This document shows positions 28,313-37,054 of a stretch of DNA of 64,000 nucleotides, one piece after another; positions within the stretch are counted from its first letter, which is position 1, and every line of letters starts with the position of its first letter. This DNA comes from Chloroflexota bacterium. Its GTDB lineage: Bacteria > Chloroflexota > Anaerolineae > Anaerolineales > Villigracilaceae. The notes beneath the pieces are model-generated. The model did no database searches, was not told the DNA's origin, and saw nothing but the letters and a program-made list of their open reading frames with translations. A program made the position numbers and the translations under genes. The stretch spans positions 24,557-88,556 of the forward strand of contig JAKOVF010000178.1 in assembly GCA_029782225.1 (NCBI GenBank), in the 5' to 3' direction.

Positions 28313-29210
28313 ACGCTCAACAGTCCTCTATTTGGCGATCATCGGACTCATTCTTGTCATTGTTGTTGGCTGGTATATCGTTTCCTTCCGGACTCCGGAC
28401 TCTGCTCCGGTTACATTTGATGGCCAGCGCGCCCTGGCAGATGTGCAGACGCAGGTCGACTTCGGGCCGCGCATTCCCGGTACGGCGGCCCATGACAGGG
28501 TCCGCGAATGGATTCGCACAGAGTTGGAATCCGCCGGCTGGACAGTGGAGGTCCAGCAAACGGAAGCAATGGGTCACCCGATCTTCAATATCATCGCCAA
28601 ACGCGGCGCTGCAGCTCCACAATACATCATAGGCGCTCATTATGACACCCGCATGCGGGCAGATCACGATACTGATCCCACCAAATGGACTGAGCCCGTT
28701 CCAGGCGCTAACGATGGTGCATCTGGAGTGGCTGTGCTGCTTGAGTTTGCACGCAAACTGCCAAAAGGTTCTGTGCCAGTCTGGCTGGTCTTCTTCGATA
28801 CCGAAGATAACGGCAATATCGAAGGCTGGGACTGGCTCCTGGGCTCACGCGCGTTTGTGGCGAGCCTCACATTTAGGCCGAAAGCGGCGGTGGTGATCGA
28901 TATGATCGGAGACACAAACTTGAATATTTATCTCGAAAGAAACTCAGACAAAGCCACTCGCGATGAAATCTGGCAGGCGGCTGCTCAGGCCGGTCATAGT
29001 GATGTTTTCATTGCCGAGGAAAAGTACAGCATGTTGGATGACCACACCCCTTTCCTGCAAGCTGGCATCCCCGCCGTGGATATCATCGATTTTGATTATC
29101 CCTACTGGCACACCACGCAAGATACGCCAGATAAAGTCTCGGCCCAAAGCCTGCAGGCCGTGGGTGAGACGCTCTTAAAGTGGATTGAGTCGAAAAGTCT
29201 CTCGCGCTGA
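28299..29210 (+). CDS. M28-family metallopeptidase / glutaminyl-peptide cyclotransferase-like protein
   Basis: 303 residues. An uncleaved signal anchor (about 9-29) places the enzyme outside the cytoplasmic membrane. The M28 zinc site is complete: H114 and D116 in GAHYDTR, D139 in GANDGASG, E169-D170 in FFDTED, D201 in VIDMIG and H271 in YWHTTQD. The [19 protein letters not shown] and YWHT segments resemble glutaminyl cyclases, which cyclise N-terminal Gln to pyroglutamate, as much as they resemble aminopeptidases; sequence alone does not decide between these. Translationally coupled to trmFO. Confidence 0.88.
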   Translation: MNITKRSTVLYLAIIGLILVIVVGWYIVSFRTPDSAPVTFDGQRALADVQTQVDFGPRIPGTAAHDRVREWIRTELESAGWTVEVQQTEAMGHPIFNIIAKRGAAAPQYIIGAHYDTRMRADHDTDPTKWTEPVPGANDGASGVAVLLEFARKLPKGSVPVWLVFFDTEDNGNIEGWDWLLGSRAFVASLTFRPKAAVVIDMIGDTNLNIYLERNSDKATRDEIWQAAAQAGHSDVFIAEEKYSMLDDHTPFLQAGIPAVDIIDFDYPYWHTTQDTPDKVSAQSLQAVGETLLKWIESKSLSR

Positions 29211-29302
29211 GCGGAACAAGCGCCAGGCGAATGCAGTCGAAGCGCGCGTAGTTTGAAAACACGAAGCACCCAAACGAGCTGTCCTTCGACTACGCTCAGG
29301 GC
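29204..29302. repeat. Palindromic intergenic repeat, family A copy 1
   Basis: Starts GCGCTGAGCGGA, passes AGGCGAA and GTAGTTTG, and ends CTTCGACTACGCTCAGGGC. A second, similar copy with the same order of blocks lies at 41831-41920. The ends are roughly inverted (CTGAGCG and CGCTCAGG), like a REP or miniature mobile element. It overlaps the last codons of the M28 gene. Confidence 0.6.
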
Positions 29303-29364
29303 AAATAATATTTTCAACTACTTCGATATGTTCAAAAGGCTTTACTGGGCGTAAACTTAACCTG

Positions 29365-30639
29365 ATGACGGTACAAGAACTCCTCCAAAAAATGCGTGCC
29401 CCCTGGATCGAACGCGTCTCGCGCGAAATGGCGCGCGGCGAGGGCGTGCGCGCCGGTTTCGAGGAGCAGTTGGGCCGTTTTTACGATCTGCTCGAGCAAG
29501 CCGTGATGAGCGGAGATACCGCCTGGCTCGATCCCATCCTTTTGGATTGGGCACGCGCCCCCACTGAGTCCAATTTGGATGAAGGCGACTACTACGTCTC
29601 GTTTGTGATCAATCGCATGGCGGCATTGACCATCGAGGTGGCGCGGCAGAGCCTCACCAAAACACAGGCACTGGACCTACTGGCAACTGTGATGCCGGTT
29701 TTTACACACAGTCTTGGAGTTGTCACCCGCTATGAAATGGAAACCCGCGTCGCCCACATTTCGAACGAGCTGGTCCATGTTCAGGAAAAGTTGCAGCTCC
29801 TCGACCGGAGCAAGTCGAATTTCATTTCGGTCGCTGCTCATGAATTGAAGACGCCCCTGACCCTGATTGAGGGCTACGCGTCCATGATGGCTGATGTCGC
29901 CGCCCAATCCGGTGAAACACCTATTGAAGGCCTGCTCAAGGGCATGAACACCGGCATCCTGCGTTTGCGTCATATTATCGATGACATGATCGACGTTTCA
30001 CTGATCGACAACAATTTGCTTACGTTGAACTTCCAGCCGATCTGGGTCAGTCATCTGCTGGACCTGCTGAAAAATGAAGTCCGAAAGGTCATCGCAGACA
30101 GGCGTCAGAACCTCGTCATCCATGACTTTGTCGGCGATGATCTGTGGATCTACGCGGACTCAGAGCGGATCTACCAGGCTCTGCACAATGTGCTGATGAA
30201 CGCGATCAAATTCACGCCAGACAAGGGCACGATCACACTGGACGGACGGCTGCTGCCCGGCTTCATTGAGATCACCATCACTGACACAGGGATCGGTATC
30301 TCATCTGAACATCAGGCATTGATCTTCGAGAAATTCGGTCAGCTTGGCCGCTCCGAGTTACATTCTAGTGGCAGGACAAAGTTCAAGGGCGGTGGGCCGG
30401 GGCTGGGACTGCCAATAACGCGCGGTATCATCGAAGCTCATGGAGGCACCATCTGGGTCGAGTCAGAAGGCTATGATGAAGAAAAATTCCCCGGCTCTAC
30501 CTTCCATATTCTCCTCCCCACACGCACCGAACCAACCGATGCGCGGATCGCGAAACTATTCGGCAATCTCGCACCAAAAAAATCGGAAACGGAAATAGAT
30601 GTCAAAGAAAATACCTCAGCCGACAACCCCGCCGCGTGA
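29365..30639 (+). CDS. Sensor histidine kinase
   Basis: 424 residues, soluble. An N-terminal helical domain of about 130 residues has no family I recognise. A short coiled coil leads to HisKA with H159 in VAAHELKTPLTL, then an HATPase (about 265-395) with N box LMNAIKF, DTGIGI and a G2 box PGLGLPI. A Ser/Gly-rich insertion (SSGRTKFKGGGPG) lies in the ATP lid. The last 35 residues are a charged tail, and the gene overlaps hflX by 41 nt. No response regulator is adjacent, so its partner lies elsewhere. Confidence 0.92.
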   Translation: MTVQELLQKMRAPWIERVSREMARGEGVRAGFEEQLGRFYDLLEQAVMSGDTAWLDPILLDWARAPTESNLDEGDYYVSFVINRMAALTIEVARQSLTKTQALDLLATVMPVFTHSLGVVTRYEMETRVAHISNELVHVQEKLQLLDRSKSNFISVAAHELKTPLTLIEGYASMMADVAAQSGETPIEGLLKGMNTGILRLRHIIDDMIDVSLIDNNLLTLNFQPIWVSHLLDLLKNEVRKVIADRRQNLVIHDFVGDDLWIYADSERIYQALHNVLMNAIKFTPDKGTITLDGRLLPGFIEITITDTGIGISSEHQALIFEKFGQLGRSELHSSGRTKFKGGGPGLGLPITRGIIEAHGGTIWVESEGYDEEKFPGSTFHILLPTRTEPTDARIAKLFGNLAPKKSETEIDVKENTSADNPAA

Positions 30640-31978
30640 ACGCGCATTTCTGGTGGGTGCGGAGATCCATGGCCACAAGCAGCTTCTCCCGCTTGAAGAC
30701 TCGCTCACAGAATTGGCACTGCTCTCCGATACTGCGGGGTTGCAGGTCGTCGGCGAACTCACCCAAAAACTCGATCATCCCAACGTGGAAACTTATATCG
30801 GCCCAGGAAAAGTGCAGGAACTAAAGGCGCTCTCCGAAGAGACTCTGGCCGAGGTTGTCATCTTCGATGATGAACTCTCGCCGCGTCATCAGCGTGAGCT
30901 GGAAAAAGCGCTTGGCACGAACGTCCGGGTCCTGGACCGCACCGCCCTCATCCTTGACATCTTCGCCCAGCACGCTCACACAAAAGAAGGCATGCTACAA
31001 GTTGAGCTCGCACAATACGAATATCTGCTGCCGCGTCTGACGCGCGCCTGGTCGCACCTGGAGCGACAGGCAGGCGGCGGCGGTGGGCGCGCTGGTTCTA
31101 CCGGTGGAGTTGGCCTGCGTGGTCCCGGCGAAACCCAGCTTGAAGTAGACCGTCGTTCCATCCGCACGCGTATCGCGCATCTCAAACGTGAACTTGAAAA
31201 GGTGGAAGCACACCGCATGAGATACCGCGCTCAAAGAAAACGCTCGCGCGTTCCGACCGTTGCGCTCGTGGGCTATACCAACGCAGGCAAGTCCACCTTG
31301 CTGAATCAACTTACAAAAGCGGATGTCTATGTGGCGAACCAGTTATTTGCAACGCTCGATCCCACCACCCGCCGCGTGGATCTGCCGGGCAACAACACAG
31401 CTCTCTTTACCGATACCGTCGGTTTCATCCAAAAGCTGCCGACCACATTGGTCGAGGCATTTCACGCCACGCTGGAGGAAATCGCAGAAGCTGATCTGCT
31501 GCTCCATGTGGTGGATATTTCCCACGCCAACGCACTCAACCAGTTCGAGGCGGTTCAGGATACTTTGGAGGAAATCGATGCGGATCATATCCCGGTCATC
31601 ACCGCGCTCAATAAAGCAGACCGTCTGAAAAGCCCGGAGACTGCCCGCGAGATCCTCAAATCCTTCCCGAAAGCCGTGGCTATCTCTGCTCTCAGGGGCA
31701 CGGGCATTGACGATCTCCTGCAACTGGTACAGGAAGAACTGTATGAGTCCTACGCCACAATTGACGTCCGCCTGCCCTATCAGCAGGGCGCGCTCATTTC
31801 GCTCTTTCACGAGCTGGGGCAGGTGGAGCGCGTCGAGCATGAGCGCGGCGGAGTTGTTATGCATGGACGGATCCCGGGCCGGCTTGTAGCGCAGTTCATC
31901 CCCTGGAAAGCAAACTCACATCACACCCAAAAGGACTCCTCAAGGGTGGAGGAAGAAATCCGGGAAGAGGAAGTATGA
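30599..31978 (+). CDS. hflX: Ribosome-associated GTPase HflX
   Basis: 459 residues. HflX binds and splits ribosomes, notably after stress. The N-terminal HflX domain (about 15-215) contains TYIGPGKV, FDDELSPRHQRELE and the glycine-rich loop GGGGGRAGSTGGVGLRGPGE. The GTPase domain has G1 GYTNAGKS (225-232), G3 DTVGF (272-276) and G4 NKAD. The C-terminal domain and an acidic tail follow. It overlaps the preceding kinase gene by 41 nt and the following small gene by 4 nt. Confidence 0.97.
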   Translation: MSKKIPQPTTPPRERAFLVGAEIHGHKQLLPLEDSLTELALLSDTAGLQVVGELTQKLDHPNVETYIGPGKVQELKALSEETLAEVVIFDDELSPRHQRELEKALGTNVRVLDRTALILDIFAQHAHTKEGMLQVELAQYEYLLPRLTRAWSHLERQAGGGGGRAGSTGGVGLRGPGETQLEVDRRSIRTRIAHLKRELEKVEAHRMRYRAQRKRSRVPTVALVGYTNAGKSTLLNQLTKADVYVANQLFATLDPTTRRVDLPGNNTALFTDTVGFIQKLPTTLVEAFHATLEEIAEADLLLHVVDISHANALNQFEAVQDTLEEIDADHIPVITALNKADRLKSPETAREILKSFPKAVAISALRGTGIDDLLQLVQEELYESYATIDVRLPYQQGALISLFHELGQVERVEHERGGVVMHGRIPGRLVAQFIPWKANSHHTQKDSSRVEEEIREEEV

Positions 31979-32175
31979 TCTCCAAACTACTTGATCGGAT
32001 GTCGAATTATTTTGCTCACCGAAAAGGATTGCTTCCCCTGATCGGAATTGTATTTATCCTGCTGAATTTCATCCTGCAATTTATCCTGCCACCCGGCTTC
32101 GCAAGCGCCAACATCCTCTTACACCTGGGACTGGTTATCGCCATCCTCGGCTTCATGCTGGCACGCGCCTTGTAG
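31975..32175 (+). CDS. Small membrane protein of unknown function
   Basis: 66 residues with two hydrophobic helices (about 18-38 and 44-64) and a basic N-terminus. It overlaps the hflX stop by 4 nt (ATGA), which supports real translation. I do not recognise a family. The pattern is that of a two-helix membrane peptide with both ends probably in the cytoplasm. Confidence 0.7.
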   Translation: MISKLLDRMSNYFAHRKGLLPLIGIVFILLNFILQFILPPGFASANILLHLGLVIAILGFMLARAL

Positions 32176-32269
32176 GTCAGCAAGGCCGCATGGGGTCGAT
32201 GAAGGAGTCTGACCCTCAGAGGTGACAAATTTCGTGACAAAAAACGCTTTATTTTCGGGGGAAATTATA

Positions 32270-32275
32270 TATAAT
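32270..32275 (+). promoter_or_regulatory. Consensus -10 box giving a leaderless start for the GntR gene
   Basis: TATAAT lies exactly 7 nt before the ATG at 32283 inside an AT-rich stretch, so transcription would begin at or beside the start codon. No ribosome site precedes the ATG and no good -35 is visible. The same TATAAT-N7-ATG layout occurs before the HD-GYP gene. Confidence 0.55.
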
Positions 32276-32282
32276 ATACAAT

Positions 32283-33029
32283 ATGAATCTCCCATTCGCA
32301 CAATCTACCGTTCAGCATAAGCCCCTCAAAGAGGAAATCTTTGAGGTTTTGCATAAGCAGATCATTGCGGGGAAGTATGCACCGGGCGACTGGCTGCGAC
32401 AGGAGGATATTGCCAGCCAGATGGGCGTCAGCATGACCCCGGTCCGCGAAGCGCTGGATCTTTTAGTGGCTGCCGGTTTAGCGGAACGCGTGCCTTATCG
32501 AGGCGTCCGGGTCCGCGAGATGTCAACCAAGGACATTGTTGAAGCATACGGTTTGCGTTTGATCCTCGAAGCGGTCATTGCCCGGGAGGCGGCAAAGTGT
32601 ATAACACCTCAGCAGCTTACGGGTCTGGAAGCGATGCTCGGAGAAATGAAGCAGCACGAGACTCTCGATGAGATGTCCAACGCGCGACGGCTGTCGCGTG
32701 AGTTCCATTCCGCGGTAGCAGAAGCGTCCGGTAATGTGCTGCTGATCAAGCTATACGGCGTGGTCGCCAATGCATTCCCTGACTGGCTGTTGTACGAAGC
32801 ACTGTTCCGCAAACCGGAGCTTCTCGCAGACAGCATGGCCGCCACAGACAAGGAACATAAGGCAATTGTGGATGCACTCAAACGGAGGGACGCGGATCTG
32901 GCGGCGCAGAAGTCGATTGAGCATCTATTGGAATCCGGTAAGTGGCTGGAGGAGTATCTAAACATTCCGGCTGAATTACTACATCAAAAGGAAGAGCAGG
33001 TCTCTTTTCTGATCAAGAAAGCAAAATAA
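32283..33029 (+). CDS. GntR-family transcriptional regulator with FCD domain
   Basis: 248 residues. An N-terminal winged helix (about 14-80) has the GntR pattern LRQEDIASQMGVSMTPVREALDLL. A helical FCD ligand-binding domain (about 88-225) supplies the acidic and histidine metal ligands (R-FH, H residues near 199 and 215). FCD regulators usually sense organic acids or amine-derived metabolites and repress a neighbouring operon. It sits 15 nt before the corrinoid-protein gene and so probably controls the methyltransferase cluster, with a quaternary amine or a product as inducer (inference). Confidence 0.93.
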   Translation: MNLPFAQSTVQHKPLKEEIFEVLHKQIIAGKYAPGDWLRQEDIASQMGVSMTPVREALDLLVAAGLAERVPYRGVRVREMSTKDIVEAYGLRLILEAVIAREAAKCITPQQLTGLEAMLGEMKQHETLDEMSNARRLSREFHSAVAEASGNVLLIKLYGVVANAFPDWLLYEALFRKPELLADSMAATDKEHKAIVDALKRRDADLAAQKSIEHLLESGKWLEEYLNIPAELLHQKEEQVSFLIKKAK

Positions 33030-33044
33030 TTTCAAGGAGGCATC

Positions 33045-33695
33045 ATGTCCGAAGAACTGTACAAAGAGATGGCACAGTGCATCATCGATGGAGATTCCGA
33101 TAAATCCGTCGAGCTGGCGCAGAAGGCAATCGAGCTGAAAATGCACCCGCTGGAAGCAATTACGAAAGGCTTCGTGGTAGGAGTCAATTACATTGGCGAT
33201 CAATTTGGCAAAGGCGAAGCTTTTCTGCCGGAGCTGGTAATGGCCGGGGAAGCCATGAAGGCCGCTGTTGCCACGCTTGACCCTGAATTGCGTAAACTCG
33301 GCGAGGCGCGCGAAATGTTGGGAAAAGTCGTCCTTGCAACGGTCGAAGGCGATATACACGAGATCGGCAAAACACTGGTCGGGACCATGTTGAGCGCATC
33401 AGGCTTTGAAGTCTACGATATCGGCGTGGACGCCCCTGCGGACAAGATTATCGGCAAGGCAATTGAAGTCGATGCAAATATCATCGGTATGAGCGCCCTG
33501 CTCACCACCACGATGGTACGCCAGCGCGAGGTAATTGATGAACTTGAGAAGGAAGGTCTACGCGGCCGATTCAAGGTCATCGTCGGCGGGGCGCCAATCA
33601 CACGCGAATGGTACGAGAAGATCAAGGCCGATGGCTATTCAGAGGATGCCGTTGGCGCGGTCAAGCTGGCCAAGCAGTTGGTGGGGAAGGAATAA
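33045..33695 (+). CDS. Corrinoid (B12-binding) methyl-carrier protein
   Basis: 216 residues, the usual size of MttC/MtgC-type proteins. A helical cap (about 1-88) with ELVMAGEAMKAA is followed by a Rossmann-like B12 domain. The cobalt-ligating motif is D103-I-H105-E-I-G108, with later GMSALLTTTM and VGGAP segments that cradle the nucleotide tail. It shuttles a methyl group on cobalt between an MttB-type methyltransferase and a methyl-THF-forming partner. A strong AAGGAGG precedes the ATG. It is the only corrinoid protein in the cluster, so all four MttB paralogues may share it. Confidence 0.95.
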   Translation: MSEELYKEMAQCIIDGDSDKSVELAQKAIELKMHPLEAITKGFVVGVNYIGDQFGKGEAFLPELVMAGEAMKAAVATLDPELRKLGEAREMLGKVVLATVEGDIHEIGKTLVGTMLSASGFEVYDIGVDAPADKIIGKAIEVDANIIGMSALLTTTMVRQREVIDELEKEGLRGRFKVIVGGAPITREWYEKIKADGYSEDAVGAVKLAKQLVGKE

Positions 33696-33705
33696 TTTCA
33701 CCGGA

Positions 33706-33813
33706 ATGTCATTCTGAGCGAAGCGAAGAATCTCCAATATGCGAACGAGACTCTCACCTGCACCGAACGCAGGTACGGTGTCGGTCGCAGCTTGTGCTCC
33801 CTCAGAGTGACAT
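33706..33813. repeat. Palindromic intergenic repeat, family B
   Basis: Ends are inverted: ATGTCATTCTGAG at the left and CTCAGAGTGACAT at the right, 12 of 13 positions complementary. About 108 bp, sitting between the corrinoid gene and the first MttB gene. Inside is the palindrome GAGCGAAGCGAAGAATCTCC-like segment. It looks like a miniature inverted-repeat element, not a coding stretch. Confidence 0.65.
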
Positions 33814-33856
33814 AGCAAGGGCCAACAGAGAGAGGAGACATGCCTTGGGAGGGCAC

Positions 33857-35308
33857 ATGTCGAAAAATATTAAGTCCATTACGAATCCAAAGCTGAAGCT
33901 TGAAATCTTAACAACGGAAGAAGTGCAGAAGATCCACGATGCAACCCTATGGATCATTGAGCACGTCGGCGTGAGATTCCCATCCGAGCGCGCCCTGGAG
34001 ATTTGGGAATCGTGCGGTGCGACCGTTGACCGTGAGAAAAAGATTGTCCGCGCCAGACCAAACCTGATCGAAGATGCTCTCAAAAAATGCCCGCCGAAAT
34101 ATGACCTAGCCGCGCGCGATCCCCAGCAGGACTGCAAGCTAGACGGAAATCACGTCTATTTAGGAACGGACGGATGCGGCGTCGAAGTGATTGACATCGA
34201 AACCGGTCAGAAGCGGACCTCCTGCCTGAGCGACGTTCGAGACATTTCCCGCGTCGCTGACGGGACCGAGGAAGTTGGCTTCCACTGGGTTCCGGTCTCC
34301 GCGCAGGATACGCCCGTCGAATCGCGCGGCCTGCACGAGATCAAGACCATCTGGGAGAACTCGACCAAGCACGTGCAGACCGAGTCCATTTACAGCGTGC
34401 CTGAGGCCAAAGCCGCGATTGAGATGGCTGCGCTGCTCGTGGGCGGAAAAGGTAAGCTACGCGAACGCCCGGTCCTTTCCCTGATGCAGTGCACAGCTCC
34501 CCCACTCGGTCATGATGGCGGCAGCCTCGATGCAGCCTTACTGGCTGCCGAAGTCGGCATTCCAACCGGCTTTATGACGATGGCCGCCTGTCTCACGACC
34601 GGCCCGGCGACGATGGCGGGGAATCTGGCGGTTGGCAACGCAGAGGTCATCGCAGGTACTGCCCTGCTGCAGCTGGCCTATCCCGGTGCACCGGTATTCT
34701 ATGCTGCCGCGCAGACGGCATCCGACCTGCGGACAGGTGCATATACAGGCGGCGGCCCTGAGGACTTTCTATTTGGCGCGGCCACAAATATACTCTCGGA
34801 TTTCTACAATATCCCGCTTTCGATGGGAGCGTTTGCCACCGGGGCAAAAGAACCCAACTGGCAGGCTGGGCTCGAAGGCGTGATGTCCAGTTTCATGGCT
34901 AGCGTCGTGATGTCCGATATGCTGCTTGGATGCGGTTTCCTGCACGGCAGCCGCATCTGGTCCTATGCCGAGATGATGATGGATTGCGAGATTTTCTCCA
35001 TCATCCATAAGATGATGCAGGGCATTGTCGTGGATGAAGAGACTCTCGCCCTCGACGCCATCGCGGCCGTTGGCCCGGGCGGGCACTTCCTGGCGCAGAA
35101 ACATACCAAGAAGCACATGCGCGAGATCTTCCTTCCGCACTTCATGGATCGGCGACCTTACAGCGCATGGGAAACCAACAAAGATGACGCGCGCGACTGG
35201 GCCCTGGCCAGGGCACGCAAGACGCTGAAAGAGCATCAGCCAGATCCGCTTGATCCAAAAATCAGCGAAGAAATGGCGAGGATCATCAAGTCGGTTGAAA
35301 AGAAATAA
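33857..35308 (+). CDS. MttB-superfamily corrinoid methyltransferase 1 (non-pyrrolysine)
   Basis: 483 residues from the ATG at 33857; a TTG at 33845 with AGGAG 7 nt upstream is an alternative. Family blocks include EVQKIHDATLWIIEHVGVRF, VGGKGKLRERP, GLEGVMSSFMA and HKMMQGIVVDEETLALDAI. Homologues move a methyl group from trimethylamine, glycine betaine or other quaternary amines onto a corrinoid protein. There is no in-frame amber codon, so this is the non-pyrrolysine type, which includes glycine betaine methyltransferase. Its substrate is unknown. It is the most distant of the four copies from copies 2 and 3. Confidence 0.9.
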   Translation: MSKNIKSITNPKLKLEILTTEEVQKIHDATLWIIEHVGVRFPSERALEIWESCGATVDREKKIVRARPNLIEDALKKCPPKYDLAARDPQQDCKLDGNHVYLGTDGCGVEVIDIETGQKRTSCLSDVRDISRVADGTEEVGFHWVPVSAQDTPVESRGLHEIKTIWENSTKHVQTESIYSVPEAKAAIEMAALLVGGKGKLRERPVLSLMQCTAPPLGHDGGSLDAALLAAEVGIPTGFMTMAACLTTGPATMAGNLAVGNAEVIAGTALLQLAYPGAPVFYAAAQTASDLRTGAYTGGGPEDFLFGAATNILSDFYNIPLSMGAFATGAKEPNWQAGLEGVMSSFMASVVMSDMLLGCGFLHGSRIWSYAEMMMDCEIFSIIHKMMQGIVVDEETLALDAIAAVGPGGHFLAQKHTKKHMREIFLPHFMDRRPYSAWETNKDDARDWALARARKTLKEHQPDPLDPKISEEMARIIKSVEKK

Positions 35309-35311
35309 ATA

Positions 35312-35438
35312 GTTGGTCGAGTAGGCGGCGTTCGTCCGCCGTATCGAGACCAACGGATTAGATGCAAGCGAAAGATAGCTTGAAAAAATGGTGGTCTCGA
35401 TACGGGCCGGGCAAAGCACCCAGCCCCACTCGACCACC
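35312..35438. repeat. Double-hairpin intergenic repeat, family C
   Basis: Two hairpins face each other: 35312-35354 (GTTGGTCGAGTAGG ... TATCGAGACCAAC) and 35390-35438 (GGTGGTCTCGATACG ... CACTCGACCACC). The outer ends GGTCGAGT and ACTCGACC are exact complements. It fills most of the gap between MttB genes 1 and 2. Confidence 0.65.
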
Positions 35439-35463
35439 GGGATTAACACATTAGAGGTGACTT

Positions 35464-36942
35464 ATGCAACCGAAACTCACTCTCCTAAGCGATGAAATGA
35501 TACAACGGGTTTTGGAGGAAGCCTACGAGCTTCTGCGATGCCCCGGGATCAAGGTCCAAAATCCCGAGGCGCGGGAGTTGCTGGCTCAGGCAGGCGCTGT
35601 CATTTACCCTGAAAATCAGGTGATCGGCATGCCTGCCTCACTGGTCCAGAAGGCCCTCGAAAGCGCGCCACACGAGTTTTACTTGTATGATTACGACGGC
35701 AACCCGACGATTCATTATGGAGGCGATGCTGTCCATTTTGACCCTGGCTCGTCCGGCATCACCATGCTCAACCCGGAAACACTCGAGCATGAGACGACCG
35801 AAACGCCACATCTGCTTCGGCTGATCAAAGTGGCAGAGCAACTGCCTCAATATGACGCACAATCCACCGCCGTCATTTGCCATGAAGTTCCAAAAGATAT
35901 TCAGGATCTCTATCGCCTTTATCTTGTTCTGCTTTACTCCAAAAAACCAGTAATCACGGGCGCGTTTACCAACCAGACGGTGCAGGCAATGATCGAGATG
36001 CTTGCCGCATTCGCAGGCAGCCTGGAAGCCGCGCGTGAGAAACCACGTGCCATCTTCGATGTCTGCCCGGCACCGCCCTTGATCTGGAGTAACTTTGGTG
36101 CGGGCAACCTGATCGCTCTGGCACGCGCTGGGATCCCGGCCGAGATTGTTTCTGTCCCGCTTTCCGGCGCGGCTGCCCCTGTTACCATGCTGGGCACGAT
36201 CACGCAGCACACGGCGGAAGTCCTCTCGGGCATCACCATCCACCAGCTTGCACGCGCAGGCTCTCCCATTGTCTGGGGCGGCGCGGCGGCGATCTTCGAT
36301 ATGCGCAAAGGCGCGACGCCGATGGGTGCAGTTGAAACCGCCATGCTGGATTGTTCATATGCCCAGGTTGCAAAGTCGCTGGGTATGCCTACGCACACCT
36401 ACCTCGGTGCCACCGATTCCAAGCTCGTGGACGCGCAGGCCGGCCTCGAAAGCGGTATCTCTGCAATGATCGGTGCGCTGAGCGGTATCAACATGATCTC
36501 CGGCTCCGGCATGTTGGATTTTCTCGCCTGTCACAGCGCGGAAAAACTTGTCATCGACGCCGAAGGCATCGCTATGGCAAAGCGTATGCTCGATGGCGTG
36601 AACCTTCATACTGATACGCTGGCCACCGGCTTTTATGATGACAAAATCAATTTCAAAGGCGGCGACTTCCTTAAGCAGAAGATCACGATGCAGCTATTCC
36701 GCAAGGAACAACATCTTCCAAGCAATGTGATCGACCGTGACTCGACCCGCGCATGGAAGGATGCTGGGAGCCTGGACGCCTTCAGCCGCGCAAAAGTCAT
36801 TGTCAATGAACTACTCGCTTCTTACCGCCGACCCCAGCTTGACCCCGCCAAAGAAAGCAGACTCCACGCCTTTGTGCTCGACCTCGCTAAGAAAGCCGGC
36901 ATGGAGCAGCTACCTGTGCTGGAAGATTACCAACCTGCATGA
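35464..36942 (+). CDS. MttB-superfamily corrinoid methyltransferase 2 (non-pyrrolysine)
   Basis: 492 residues. Full-length TIM-barrel methyltransferase of the MttB superfamily without an in-frame amber codon. Blocks include LYDYDGNPTIHYGGD, DPGSSGITML, DVCPAPPLIWSNFGAGN, HTYLGATDSKLVDAQAGLESG and GINMISGSGMLDF. It is clearly a tandem duplicate of the next gene, sharing long identical runs and the same length. TTAGAGGTGA lies just before the ATG. The methyl donor is not predictable; the duplicates may differ in substrate. Confidence 0.92.
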   Translation: MQPKLTLLSDEMIQRVLEEAYELLRCPGIKVQNPEARELLAQAGAVIYPENQVIGMPASLVQKALESAPHEFYLYDYDGNPTIHYGGDAVHFDPGSSGITMLNPETLEHETTETPHLLRLIKVAEQLPQYDAQSTAVICHEVPKDIQDLYRLYLVLLYSKKPVITGAFTNQTVQAMIEMLAAFAGSLEAAREKPRAIFDVCPAPPLIWSNFGAGNLIALARAGIPAEIVSVPLSGAAAPVTMLGTITQHTAEVLSGITIHQLARAGSPIVWGGAAAIFDMRKGATPMGAVETAMLDCSYAQVAKSLGMPTHTYLGATDSKLVDAQAGLESGISAMIGALSGINMISGSGMLDFLACHSAEKLVIDAEGIAMAKRMLDGVNLHTDTLATGFYDDKINFKGGDFLKQKITMQLFRKEQHLPSNVIDRDSTRAWKDAGSLDAFSRAKVIVNELLASYRRPQLDPAKESRLHAFVLDLAKKAGMEQLPVLEDYQPA

Positions 36943-37054
36943 ACTCCCTGTAAGTTGTAATTAGTGTTTGGTAATTCCGTCAAACGAAACCATTTTGGAC
37001 CCGCGAGTCAAAAAGATTCAATTACTACTCCACAATTATCATCAAGGAGCACCC

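Noticed and set aside
32176..32282. Cobalamin riboswitch upstream of the corrinoid cluster
   Set aside because: The gap is only 107 nt and the -10 box suggests a leaderless transcript, leaving no room for such a leader.
33608..33856. 5' extension of the first MttB gene
   Set aside because: The stretch overlaps the corrinoid gene and a palindromic repeat, and its translation has no MttB homology; the start at 33857 fits the family.
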